A DNA stretch of 64,000 nt, taken from NCBI GenBank assembly GCA_902806175.1, contig CADCVQ010000054.1, positions 1 to 64,000 on the forward strand, in the 5' to 3' direction. Below are positions 1 to 7,909 of this stretch, one piece after another. A model generated the notes under the pieces. It did no database searches. It had not been told where the DNA came from and saw only the letters and a list, made by a program, of their open reading frames with translations. Every line of letters begins with the position of its first letter. The first letter of the stretch is position 1. The position numbers were made by a program, and so were the translations under genes. The DNA comes from an uncultured Solirubrobacteraceae bacterium (lineage in GTDB: Bacteria; Actinomycetota; Thermoleophilia; Solirubrobacterales; Solirubrobacteraceae).

Positions 1-1
1 C

Positions 2-382
2 GCGGCGCGCCCGCGGCTGGCGCACGTCCTGAGCGGCCGCGTGCGCCGCCGCGTGCGCTTCGTCGCCGACGACCGCGTGCCCGGGTATCGCCACAAGTGG
101 CTGCGCCGCCTCACGGCGTTCGTGCCGCGGTTGCAGTCGACGATCGAGACGTGGCTCGGCCGCGGCCTGTCGGCCCAGCCCGACCTCCGACGTCAGTTCT
201 CCGAGGCGGCGGCGAAGGACGCCGACGGCGTGACCGTGATCGTGCGCTTCGAGCAGGTCGCCGGGCTGGACGCGATCGGCAAGGTGATCAGGCTGCAGTC
301 CCCTGGCGTCAAGCTGAAGGACGTGGCGTTCGGCCCGCCACAGCGCACGGTCGTCGAGGTCGTGGCGGGGTTTCGGTGCTGA
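2..382 (+). CDS. 3' end of an unidentified protein, cut by window edge
   Basis: The reading frame is open from the first bases of the window to a TGA at 380-382, so only the C-terminal 126 residues or so are present; an internal GTG at 41 is possible as a start but the frame continues upstream. The visible part has an Arg/Trp-rich helical stretch (RHKWLRRL) followed by an alternating segment (VTVIVRFEQV, RTVVEVVAGF) that could form a small alpha/beta domain. I do not recognise the family. The stop overlaps the ATG of the next gene (TGATG), so it is probably translationally coupled to the metalloprotease-like gene and is the first visible member of the accessory operon. Confidence 0.6.
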   Translation, partial: AARPRLAHVLSGRVRRRVRFVADDRVPGYRHKWLRRLTAFVPRLQSTIETWLGRGLSAQPDLRRQFSEAAAKDADGVTVIVRFEQVAGLDAIGKVIRLQSPGVKLKDVAFGPPQRTVVEVVAGFRC

Positions 383-1656
383 TGGCCGCCGACGGCGCCG
401 CACCGCGCCTGCACGTGGCGTCCCAGGTCGCGCACTGGCGCGTGGCCGCGATGAAGCTCGAGGATCTCGAGAGCTTCGCTCCGGCCGCGGCGTGGGCCGG
501 GCTGGAGCGCTACCTCGGCATCGCGCTGCGCCACCAGCTGCGCGAGGCGGTCACGCGGCTGATCGGCGACGCGCGGCTGCTGCAGGCCCAGCTCGACGGC
601 GCCCGCAGCGACGAGGACCTCGAGCGCGTGCGCCGTCGGGTGATCGCCTTTCGCCGCCAGTACCTGCGCACCGAGACTATGCTCGACTTCTACGGCGATG
701 CGCTGAGCACGCGGACAAGCCCGCAGCTCGCCGGGCTGCTGGCCGGCTGCGACGCGCTCATCGTGCGCAGCATCCAGCGCGCCCTGGACCCGCTCGGCAA
801 GCGCTGCCCGCCGGTCCTGACCTACGTCGACAAGGGCCTCGGCGCGTCGATCCTGCGCGCCGGCCTGCGGCTGTGGGACGGTGGATCGCCGAGCGCTGTC
901 GCGGCGGTGAAGATCGCGCGCCACAACCTCAGCCGGCCGACGGCGCTGATCCACGAGGCGGGCCACCAGGTCGGCCACATGACGGACTTCAACGCCGAGC
1001 TGGCGGCGCTGCTGGCAGAGCAGCTCGAAGCCCGTCCGTCGGAGATCTCGGCGGCGTGGAGCTCGTGGGCGTCGGAGATCGCCGCCGACGCGTTCGCGTT
1101 CGTCATCGCTGGCTACGGAAGCGTTGCCGCGCTGCGTGACGTCGTCGCGGGCGAGCACGACGCCGTCTTTCGCCATCTCATCGGCGACCCGCACCCGATC
1201 GCCTACCTGCGCGTCCTGCTCGGAGTCGAGATGTGCCGCGCCCACTTCGGACGTGGGCCGTGGGACGGCCTCGCCGAATTCTGGGTGCGGGCGCATCCCG
1301 CGCACGGCGCGCCGGCGGCTGTGCGGGCGCTCGTCGAAGGCTCGCTGCAAGTGCTGCCGCGCGTCGCCGAGCTGGCGCTGACGCAGCCCGTGCGCGCCTT
1401 CGGCGGGCGCGCCCTGGCGGCGCTGATCGACCCGGCCGCGGTCCGGCCGCAGACGCTCGAGACCCTTGAGCGCGAGGCGGGCGCGGCGCTCTACACGTCG
1501 TCGCACTGGCTGCGCGAGGAGTGCCTGCGGCTCCTGGCGCTCGGCAGCCTGCGCACCGCGACCGAACCGCACCGCTCGGTCGAGCTGGCGGCGCTGCAGC
1601 AGGAGTGGATGGTGCGACTCGGCACCGGCGCGTCGGTGCGCGCCGAAGCCGCCTAA
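382..1656 (+). CDS. HEXXH zinc metalloprotease-like protein
   Basis: A 424-residue protein starting at the ATG that overlaps the upstream stop. It carries HEAGHQ, with H191, E192 and H195 forming a zincin motif, followed about 37 residues later by SEIAADAF, where E232 (or D236) could be the third zinc ligand. The rest is mainly helical and Arg/Ala/Leu-rich, with no signal peptide or membrane segment, so it is probably cytosolic or exported by a dedicated machine. The family is not one I can name; the call rests on the zincin signature. It lies between an unidentified partial gene and an IPT/TIG protein in a run of same-strand accessory genes, so a maturation or effector role within that system is possible but inferred. 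Confidence 0.6.
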   Translation: MAADGAAPRLHVASQVAHWRVAAMKLEDLESFAPAAAWAGLERYLGIALRHQLREAVTRLIGDARLLQAQLDGARSDEDLERVRRRVIAFRRQYLRTETMLDFYGDALSTRTSPQLAGLLAGCDALIVRSIQRALDPLGKRCPPVLTYVDKGLGASILRAGLRLWDGGSPSAVAAVKIARHNLSRPTALIHEAGHQVGHMTDFNAELAALLAEQLEARPSEISAAWSSWASEIAADAFAFVIAGYGSVAALRDVVAGEHDAVFRHLIGDPHPIAYLRVLLGVEMCRAHFGRGPWDGLAEFWVRAHPAHGAPAAVRALVEGSLQVLPRVAELALTQPVRAFGGRALAALIDPAAVRPQTLETLEREAGAALYTSSHWLREECLRLLALGSLRTATEPHRSVELAALQQEWMVRLGTGASVRAEAA

Positions 1657-1680
1657 TCGATTGGCGAAGGAGATCACGCA

Positions 1681-2151
1681 ATGCCCGTATCCAAGAGCCC
1701 CAGCACCCACGAAGAGAGCGGCGGCTACACGCCGGCACCGCAGCACCCCGGCCAGTCCGGCGAGAGCCGCCTCGTCACCGAGCTGATCGGCGCGCTGCGC
1801 GGCCTCGGGCCGGGACCGGGCGAGGTGACGAGCTTCCAGCAGGCGATCATCGAGGAGCACGCCGAGCTCAAGCGCGCGCTGCGCGGCCCGCAGCTGCTCT
1901 CGGCGGGACCGGTCATCGCCGGCTTCTCGCCCGCAAGCGGAAAGGCGGGCACGACGGCGCTGGAGATCTCCGGCGAGCGGCTCGCCGACGCGACCCTCGT
2001 ACGAATCGGAGCGGCACGCATCACGAGCTTCACCGTCACCCCGACGACCCTCGCGCTGACGGTGCCTCCCGAGGCGACGAGCAGCGAGATCACGGTGTTC
2101 ACTCCGCTGGGCGTCGCCGCGAGCGCGAGCAGGTTCGAGGTCACCACCTAG
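1681..2151 (+). CDS. Small IPT/TIG-domain protein
   Basis: A 156-residue protein with a clear ribosome binding site (AAGGAG about 9 nt before the ATG). The first 75 residues are polar with a helical stretch. Residues from about 78 onward read as a single immunoglobulin-like IPT/TIG fold: a strand VIAGFSPASG, then TALEISGERL, ATLVRIG, and a closing ITVFTPLG motif. Such domains are found in surface, adhesin and tail-fibre-like proteins. There is no signal peptide, unlike typical exported TIG proteins, which suits a structural or adaptor component of a cytoplasmically assembled particle. The neighbours are accessory genes on both sides. Confidence 0.6.
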   Translation: MPVSKSPSTHEESGGYTPAPQHPGQSGESRLVTELIGALRGLGPGPGEVTSFQQAIIEEHAELKRALRGPQLLSAGPVIAGFSPASGKAGTTALEISGERLADATLVRIGAARITSFTVTPTTLALTVPPEATSSEITVFTPLGVAASASRFEVTT

Positions 2152-2184
2152 CGCCCCAGCGGCGTCACCGACAAGGAGCCGACG

Positions 2185-3399
2185 ATGTACCGACAGCTGG
2201 CACGATGGTTTCAGGAGAGTTCTCAGGTGGGCCCGCCGCCCACGTCCGCGGATACCCAGAACGCGGCGCTCAAGGTCTTTGACCTTCATCCCCTGCAGCT
2301 GGCACGGCTGCTGGAGGAGACCTGGTTCATGCGCACCGACACGAACGGACGCCCGAGCCTCGCCCTGCCGCCCGAGCTGCTCCTCGACCAGCTCGAGTCG
2401 GGGATCCAGCTCAACGGCCCGAACGACATCTTCCCGATCTTCCCCGACAACGAGACCGGCGACGTGGGCCGCCGCGCGATCTGGAATCACCTCATCTACG
2501 CCTACATGATCGAGAACACCCGCATCTTCGAGATCATGGGCCGCGTCCTGCAGGAGTACCTGCACGGCGAGACGCTCGAGGTGCCCTCCGACGCGACGCA
2601 GCGCTGGCTGCGCGCAACCGAGGATCTCTTCTACCGCGATGCGCCGTCGGCCGGCGTCCACGCCCTGACGAGCTGGGTGCGACCGGACATCCGGGCGTCG
2701 CGTCGCAACGCGTACTTCCGCTTCTTCGGCATGGACCTCAACCACGGCACCCCCGACAACCGCCCGTACCCGTTCGAGAAGGCCAAGGCCGCCAACCGCG
2801 AGTTCGTCGCGATCCTCGAGGAGTTCCTGCGCGAGATCTGGAAGGGGATCGAGAACTCGATCAACACGAGCGGCGTCAACGCCACCGACGACGCAGCGAT
2901 CGCCAGCCTCGCCAAGCAGCTGTTCGACATGCTGCGCGTCCGGCGCCGCAACGGCAACCTCTCGCGCGAGGAGTTCGTCCACGTCACGACGCTCTCGTGG
3001 TTTCACCTGACCGTCGAGTTCGACTCGCCGCTCGTGCGCGACCTCAAGGCCGAGGCGTCGAGCCCCGAGGAGCGGCTGCGCAAGATCGGCGAACGCGTCA
3101 GCCTTCCCGCGCACGCGAAGTCCGAGAGCTACTTCATCCTCTCCGAGACGCTGTCGCGGCTGCTGATCGCGGTCGAGCTGGGCCTGTTCAACTCACCCGC
3201 CAACGTCCGCGGGCTCTACGCGCCGCCGACGCCGGCGACGCCCAACGCGCTGCGCGAGGACGTCATGGCGATCATCACGCACTGGTCGATGGCAACCGGC
3301 CGCGACCTCAAGGCGGGCAAGGTCACGGCGTCGCCGCGCGCGATCGCGAGCACAAACGGCCACAGGCCCGGCGCGCCGGTCCCGGCGCCGGTGGCCTGA
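2185..3399 (+). CDS. Conserved-looking protein of unknown function (404 aa)
   Basis: The ORF starts at an ATG preceded by AAGGAG. The protein is largely helical, soluble and rich in Trp, Phe and Tyr (for example LEETWFM, RFFGMDLNHG, YPFEK), with a Pro/Ala-rich tail over the last 40 residues. It has no signal peptide, no membrane segment and no catalytic motif that I recognise. Its position between the TIG protein and the M15 peptidase, with a gap of only 17 bp to the latter, suggests membership of the same operon. It may be a structural or adaptor protein of the accessory system; no function is claimed. Confidence 0.6.
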   Translation: MYRQLARWFQESSQVGPPPTSADTQNAALKVFDLHPLQLARLLEETWFMRTDTNGRPSLALPPELLLDQLESGIQLNGPNDIFPIFPDNETGDVGRRAIWNHLIYAYMIENTRIFEIMGRVLQEYLHGETLEVPSDATQRWLRATEDLFYRDAPSAGVHALTSWVRPDIRASRRNAYFRFFGMDLNHGTPDNRPYPFEKAKAANREFVAILEEFLREIWKGIENSINTSGVNATDDAAIASLAKQLFDMLRVRRRNGNLSREEFVHVTTLSWFHLTVEFDSPLVRDLKAEASSPEERLRKIGERVSLPAHAKSESYFILSETLSRLLIAVELGLFNSPANVRGLYAPPTPATPNALREDVMAIITHWSMATGRDLKAGKVTASPRAIASTNGHRPGAPVPAPVA

Positions 3400-3416
3400 A
3401 CCGAGCGGAGGCGGCG

Positions 3417-5219
3417 ATGAGCTACGTCGATCCCGAGCTCGAGGAGCCGGTCGACGCGTTCGAGGACGCGCGCGAGGACGAGGAGGGTCTCGAGCCTGCG
3501 GCGCTGCCCGAGGCGCTGGACGTCGAGCTCGACATGGTCGAGGAGTTCCTCGAGGCGCGCTACGCGTTCGGCGCGCCGGCGGCCGAGCGCGTCGTGTTCC
3601 CGAGCGGCGTCGCGCTGCCGATCGTCACGGACGACGCGCTCGCGGCGGCGCAGCCTGACGGGGGCGGGGCCGGAGTCCCGCTGCTCGACACGCGTCCGGC
3701 CAACCAATCGCTGCGGCTGGCCGCCGACTTCACGGTCGGCGAGTTCGCGCGCAGCGGCGCGACGACGTTCGATCGCGCGCGCATCGATCCAGAGCTCGTG
3801 CGCTGCGTCCAAGCGCTGCGCAACAGCATCGGCCGACCGGTGCAGATCACGTCGGGGTATCGGCCCGCGCCGCTTGACGCCGAACTGCGAGACGACCAGC
3901 ACCTCGCGCCGACGACGGGCCCGCACGCCAGCGGCCGCGCGGTGGACATCCGCGTCGAGGGCCTGAGCGGCGCCGCGCTGGCCCGCGCGGCGACACGGGC
4001 GTGCGGCGGTGCGGTCACAGTGCATCCGGGGCCGGGGTTCGCGCACCTCCATCTCCGCCCGCAACCGGCGGCGGGCGTGGAGCTCGATCCGCTGGAGCGC
4101 CGGCTCGAGAGCGATTCGGCCATTCCGCCGGCGCGCACGTCAGGCGGGGCTGCGGCAGGGCCATGGGTCTTTCTCGTGTCGGGCTTCGACTACCAGCTGC
4201 GCGGCCTCGACTACCAACGTTCAGCTCTCAACAGGAGGAGCCACCTCATCGAGCGTCACCGAGCGGCGCACGCGGGTGACACCGCGACGATGATCGCGAC
4301 GATGCCGCGCTTTCGCTTCTTCGACGTCGGGACGGGCCTCATCAGGGAACACACCGCCACCGGCCGCAACGGCACGTGGACGTGGAACGAGGTCGAGCGC
4401 TTCAGGCCCGTCACGATCAAGGAGAACTACGCCCGGCGTGGCAGCAGCCGCGCGTTCACTCGCAACGCGGAGGGGCGAATGTCGATCACGGACGTCTACC
4501 GTCACGTCCGGGCGCTCGGCATCACCGAGCCCGGATCGCTGAAGGAGCTGAGCTTCTTCAGTCACGGAGCGCCACAGAGCGTTGTGCTGGTCAACAGCTT
4601 CGAGCCGTCCCCGGAGCCGGCCACGCGTGACCCGTCCGACAAGGACGGACGGACGAAGGACTTCGACGCGATCAACATGAGCCCGCAGGCACTTCGCGAC
4701 TTGCGTGCGGCGTTCAGCACGGATGGTTTCGTCTGGGTCTGGGGCTGCGCGATGGCACGCTCGGCCCATCAGGTCCTCGCTCGCGTGCTGAAGAACGAGA
4801 AGTTCCGCACGGCGCGTGCGGGCGGATTGGCCGACACCGACGAGGTCACGCTGGTGTTCTCGCGCGACGAGGCCAAGAAGATCTTCCATGTCGACCCAGA
4901 CTTCTTCCCACCGCCCGGGCCCGACGGCCGGCAGCCACTGCGGTTCCGGCGCTCGTTCGCCCAGATCCGCGCGTTCTTGCTGGACCGAATCGGCTCGACG
5001 TATGCGGCGGCGATCGCCGTCGGGGCCGGCGTGCCGTGCTTCGGCGCACTGCCCGGCACGTACTCAGAGGACGACAAGCGTAGTCCGCGGCCGCTTCCGC
5101 TGATCCCGGCGAGCCGCCACCAGTCAGACGACTTCAGGCCCACGATCCGCTTCTACACCAGGCACCTCGGGGTGAAGCTCGATCCCGAGGGTCGCAACTA
5201 CGGACGGTACGAGCCCTAG
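3417..5219 (+). CDS. M15-type peptidase with extra C-terminal His/Cys domain
   Basis: The 600-residue protein starts at the ATG after GGAGGCGGCG. Residues 1-70 are strongly acidic (repeated Glu/Asp/Leu). Residues about 100-220 match the D-Ala-D-Ala carboxypeptidase-like M15 pattern: a QITSGYRP segment, then H170 and D177 in PHASGRAVDI and H210/H212 in AHLHL, the expected zinc-ligand spacing for a murein-active peptidase. The C-terminal half (about 245-600) is separate and contains H383 in FFSHG and C444 in WVWGCAMA, an arrangement like the His-Gly/Cys dyad of clan CD peptidases and the DUF4347 SHG...GC pattern. The C-terminal half appears to use more A/T-ending codons. No signal peptide. I infer an exported two-domain effector. 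Confidence 0.65.
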   Translation: MSYVDPELEEPVDAFEDAREDEEGLEPAALPEALDVELDMVEEFLEARYAFGAPAAERVVFPSGVALPIVTDDALAAAQPDGGGAGVPLLDTRPANQSLRLAADFTVGEFARSGATTFDRARIDPELVRCVQALRNSIGRPVQITSGYRPAPLDAELRDDQHLAPTTGPHASGRAVDIRVEGLSGAALARAATRACGGAVTVHPGPGFAHLHLRPQPAAGVELDPLERRLESDSAIPPARTSGGAAAGPWVFLVSGFDYQLRGLDYQRSALNRRSHLIERHRAAHAGDTATMIATMPRFRFFDVGTGLIREHTATGRNGTWTWNEVERFRPVTIKENYARRGSSRAFTRNAEGRMSITDVYRHVRALGITEPGSLKELSFFSHGAPQSVVLVNSFEPSPEPATRDPSDKDGRTKDFDAINMSPQALRDLRAAFSTDGFVWVWGCAMARSAHQVLARVLKNEKFRTARAGGLADTDEVTLVFSRDEAKKIFHVDPDFFPPPGPDGRQPLRFRRSFAQIRAFLLDRIGSTYAAAIAVGAGVPCFGALPGTYSEDDKRSPRPLPLIPASRHQSDDFRPTIRFYTRHLGVKLDPEGRNYGRYEP

Positions 5220-5221
5220 CC

Positions 5222-7165
5222 ATGGACCGTTCCCCGTTCATCGACGAAGTCGAACAGGTCGCCCGGCCCGCGGGCGCGCTCGCGCCCGCCGGCAGCGCCC
5301 GCTCGCCGTTCGCCGACGAAGCGGCCGCCGGCGGCGGCGCGCGATACCAGAGCGCGCCAGACGAGCTGTCGGACGACGCGTTCGCGCAGGACGTAGACGA
5401 GCTGGTTGCCGACTCAGAGGACCTCGAGGACGTAGACGAGCTGGTTGCCGACTCAGAGGACCTCGAGGACGTAGACGAGCTGGTTGCCGACTCAGACGAC
5501 TTCGAGCCCGAAGACGATCTCGAGACCGGGCAGGAGGCGCGGCTGGCTGAGGAGTCGGCCGCCGAACTCGACGAGGCCATGCGCCTCGAGCGCTGGACGC
5601 TCGCGGCCGCGCTCGGTCGCGATGCCGGCTACGCCGCAGAGCGGCCGAACGGCGTTCAACCGCGAGACACGCTGCTTGCAGCCGTCGGCCAGGTCAGCCA
5701 GCTCGGGCCGATCGAGGCGACCGCATCCGAGGCCGCGGACGAGGCGAGGAAGTTCGAGTCCGAGTCGACGCAGCCCGATGACGAGGAGGCGTGGACCGTC
5801 CCCGCGCAGGGCGCCGGGGGAGACCGCGAGGTGCCTGGCGTCTTCGACGCGGAGGAGCACGACCGCGACGAGGCACAGCTCGCGGTGCGGTGGTCGACGG
5901 AGCTCGCCGTCCACGAGGACGTCGACCCCGCGAACGATCCCGAGTGGAAGCTGATCGAATGGGCGCTGCTGCGGGGCGGGAGCCCGTCGGAGAACATCAT
6001 CACCGATCACCTGTTCCAACGCCGCCACCCGGAGCTCAAAGGGCGTGCGCTGCGGGCCTCCGAGAAGGCGTTGATCCGCGAATGGCGGGACATCCGAGAC
6101 AAGAAGGTGCATCCGTACATCCGTCACAGCCTGCGGATGTACAAGGGCCTGGACCCGGTGCTCCTCGCAACGTACCTCAGCCAGTACGAGGACGACGACC
6201 GGGTCCCCGCCGACGCCAGGATGGAGTTCCTGCTCGATCCTCCAAAGCTCTCGATGGGGCGCTCGCTTCGCGACCGCGTCCTGCGGAATTGGAGCAGCGG
6301 CCAGCCGCCCCTGACGGTGGGCCGCTTCTTCGATCTCGCGTACGGCCTGTGTGGCAACGTCGGCTATGCGGCATTGCTCTGCCACAACGTCGCCAAGGCG
6401 TTCTCCAAGGGCGGGAAGGCGATTCACTGGCAGAAGCTCGACGATGGCGAGGGCCGCTACACAGGCAGCGGTAAGAACTGGACGGCACGGCGGATTCATC
6501 CCCGTGGCGTGCTCCTGCGCTCCCCGACCGGACCTTCGATCTTCTACGTGCTGTTCTCGGCGAAGGAGTTCGGCACGGTGGACCATGGCGACTGGTACCA
6601 CCACTTCGTCGCGGCGACGATGACGTCGTTCGGCACGCTCAATGACCGTGCCGCCGCCCGTGCGGCCGGCCACATCCGCGGCGAACGGCGCGAGACGCTT
6701 GAGGCGAACACGAGTGTCGATGCGGTCCTCAACGAGCGGCCGAACCCTGCGCGCATGGTGGAGCGGATCGCCTATCCGATCCTGCTACGGGACGCGCTCA
6801 GTGCGCTGACGCGTCAGATGAGCGTTGCGCCGAGCGCCGCTACGGCTGGCCATACCGGGTGGGTCTTCGCCAACGGTCTGAGCTTCCTCGAGGGCGCCTT
6901 CTACGGCAAGAGCCAGCAGGAGGTCGCGCGCGAGAGCCGGACGCATCTGCGCGGCGCGATCTTCGGCGTGAAGCGGGCCGGCGAGGTACCCCATCCGTCG
7001 TGGCGCTGGTTTGTGCCCAAGGCCGGCAGTGTCGGCAAGCTCTCGCTCGTCAGCGGGTTCTCGCTCGCCGACAAGACTGCTGAGGTGCTGTCAGCGTCCC
7101 CGGCGCCGAAAGCGGCTGTCGCTGCCGGCACCGTCCCCGCAGCCTCGCACGGACACGGACGGTGA
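5222..7165 (+). CDS. Putative exported effector with SPF[IA]DE motifs
   Basis: This 647-residue protein starts 2 bp after the previous stop, so it is probably cotranscribed. It begins MDRSPFIDEVE and has a second copy, RSPFADEA, near residue 27. Residues about 57-95 are three copies of a 13-residue acidic unit (DVDELVADSEDLE). A disordered acidic region continues to about residue 230. The C-terminal half is globular and contains C377 and C387 (GLCGNVGYAALLCHN) and H455/H460/H461 (DHGDWYHHF), possible catalytic residues of a cysteine hydrolase, but no family is recognised. It has no signal peptide. The repeated N-terminal motif followed by a low-complexity region and a compact domain suggests a cargo protein with a modular targeting leader (inference). 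Confidence 0.6.
   Translation: MDRSPFIDEVEQVARPAGALAPAGSARSPFADEAAAGGGARYQSAPDELSDDAFAQDVDELVADSEDLEDVDELVADSEDLEDVDELVADSDDFEPEDDLETGQEARLAEESAAELDEAMRLERWTLAAALGRDAGYAAERPNGVQPRDTLLAAVGQVSQLGPIEATASEAADEARKFESESTQPDDEEAWTVPAQGAGGDREVPGVFDAEEHDRDEAQLAVRWSTELAVHEDVDPANDPEWKLIEWALLRGGSPSENIITDHLFQRRHPELKGRALRASEKALIREWRDIRDKKVHPYIRHSLRMYKGLDPVLLATYLSQYEDDDRVPADARMEFLLDPPKLSMGRSLRDRVLRNWSSGQPPLTVGRFFDLAYGLCGNVGYAALLCHNVAKAFSKGGKAIHWQKLDDGEGRYTGSGKNWTARRIHPRGVLLRSPTGPSIFYVLFSAKEFGTVDHGDWYHHFVAATMTSFGTLNDRAAARAAGHIRGERRETLEANTSVDAVLNERPNPARMVERIAYPILLRDALSALTRQMSVAPSAATAGHTGWVFANGLSFLEGAFYGKSQQEVARESRTHLRGAIFGVKRAGEVPHPSWRWFVPKAGSVGKLSLVSGFSLADKTAEVLSASPAPKAAVAAGTVPAASHGHGR
5390..5506 (+). repeat. 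Three 39-bp in-frame tandem repeats
   Basis: Three consecutive 39-nt units (5390-5428, 5429-5467, 5468-5506) encode DVDELVADSEDLE. The first two are identical; the third differs at two bases, changing ED to DD and L to F. Near identity at silent positions indicates recent duplication rather than selection for amino acids alone. The unit is acidic and probably unstructured. Confidence 0.95.
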
Positions 7166-7686
7166 CGCGTCCGCCCGTGTCGGTGCGCCGACGTCGCAAG
7201 CCCCTGTCCCCCATGCTGCGAGAGGCGACACGCGCGCGACGGGTCGGTGCCGCAGAACCCATCGGCGATGCGCAGCCTCATCGGGATCAGCCATCACGGC
7301 AAATGGCGACGTGGAGTACCTGCTTAGACGACAGACCAACTAGGCTGGCTAGTATCCTGATGCATTAATTCATTGCCAGGCGGGAATGCGCGTTCTGGGA
7401 CTTGGGCTGCTCGCGCGACGCGGTTGGCGATCTACGATCGACCGCGCTGCGTTCTCGGGACGTGTCAGAGGCGCTACCGCTGATGTACGTGTCACGGCGC
7501 GCCCCCGATGCTTGACGCCGTCCTGTGGTGGCTGCGTTCTCGCGTTCCGGGGGCGCGGCAGCGGACGACGTCAGCTGCCGCTTGGTCAGCCGCAGACGGC
7601 GCAGACCGTCCACCGGGGCCGGTGATGACCGCGGTCGCCGGCAGCGATCATGGACCCGCGGCTCGAGCAGTGGCCGTTGTAGCGCA
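7166..7686. other. Gene-poor stretch after the accessory block
   Basis: I see no convincing gene here on either strand; the short open frames have atypical composition. Around 7330-7375 there is an AT-rich patch unusual for this window (GCATTAATTCATTGCC) next to a CTAG-GCTGG-CTAG repeat, possibly a promoter or a recombination scar. The right-hand part may include heavily decayed 3' sequence of the truncated hemoglobin gene that begins at 7866 on the minus strand. Confidence 0.5.
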
Positions 7687-7866
7687 CTGCGCCGGCCCGC
7701 CGAAGACCTCCGATCACCAGGCGATCACGTGCACGCGGTGCTCCTCGTGAACGCCACCGGGAAACAGCGGGGAGAGCAGGTCGTCGTTCTCGACACGGTC
7801 ATAGAACGCGTTGATCAGCCGCGCGAAGGACTCGCCGCCGCCGGCCCACTCGTAGAGCGTCGTCAT
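7687..7866 (-). pseudogene. Decayed truncated hemoglobin gene (group II-like)
   Basis: Reading leftward from an ATG at 7866, 50 codons match the start of a truncated globin: MTTLYEWAGG, then FYDRVENDDLL, LFPGG and HRVHVIAW. Codon 51 is TGA (7714-7716). The same frame then continues SEVFGGPAQ, which is the conserved helix junction of this family, so the stop interrupts a real gene; a TGG to TGA change (Trp to stop) would explain it. Beyond about 7687 similarity fades and further stops occur. It follows the epoxide-hydrolase-like gene by 43 bp on the same strand, so it was probably the last gene of that operon. A sequencing error at the stop cannot be excluded, but the lost 3' half argues for real decay. 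Confidence 0.6.
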
Positions 7867-7909
7867 GGGCCGCGATGCTAACCGCTGGCGCGCCGGCCGC
7901 GGCTTGAGA

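Noticed and set aside
193-3114. Very long minus-strand open frame of over 900 codons
   Set aside because: It overlaps four well-supported plus-strand genes with matching starts, RBS and domains; the antisense product is Arg/Glu/Leu low-complexity, as expected of a GC-rich shadow frame.
5390-5506. Possible CRISPR array
   Set aside because: Repeats are contiguous without spacers and encode protein in frame; a coding tandem repeat, not a CRISPR.
7330-7375. AT-rich patch as an attachment site
   Set aside because: No second copy and no integrase are visible in the window, so an att site cannot be supported.
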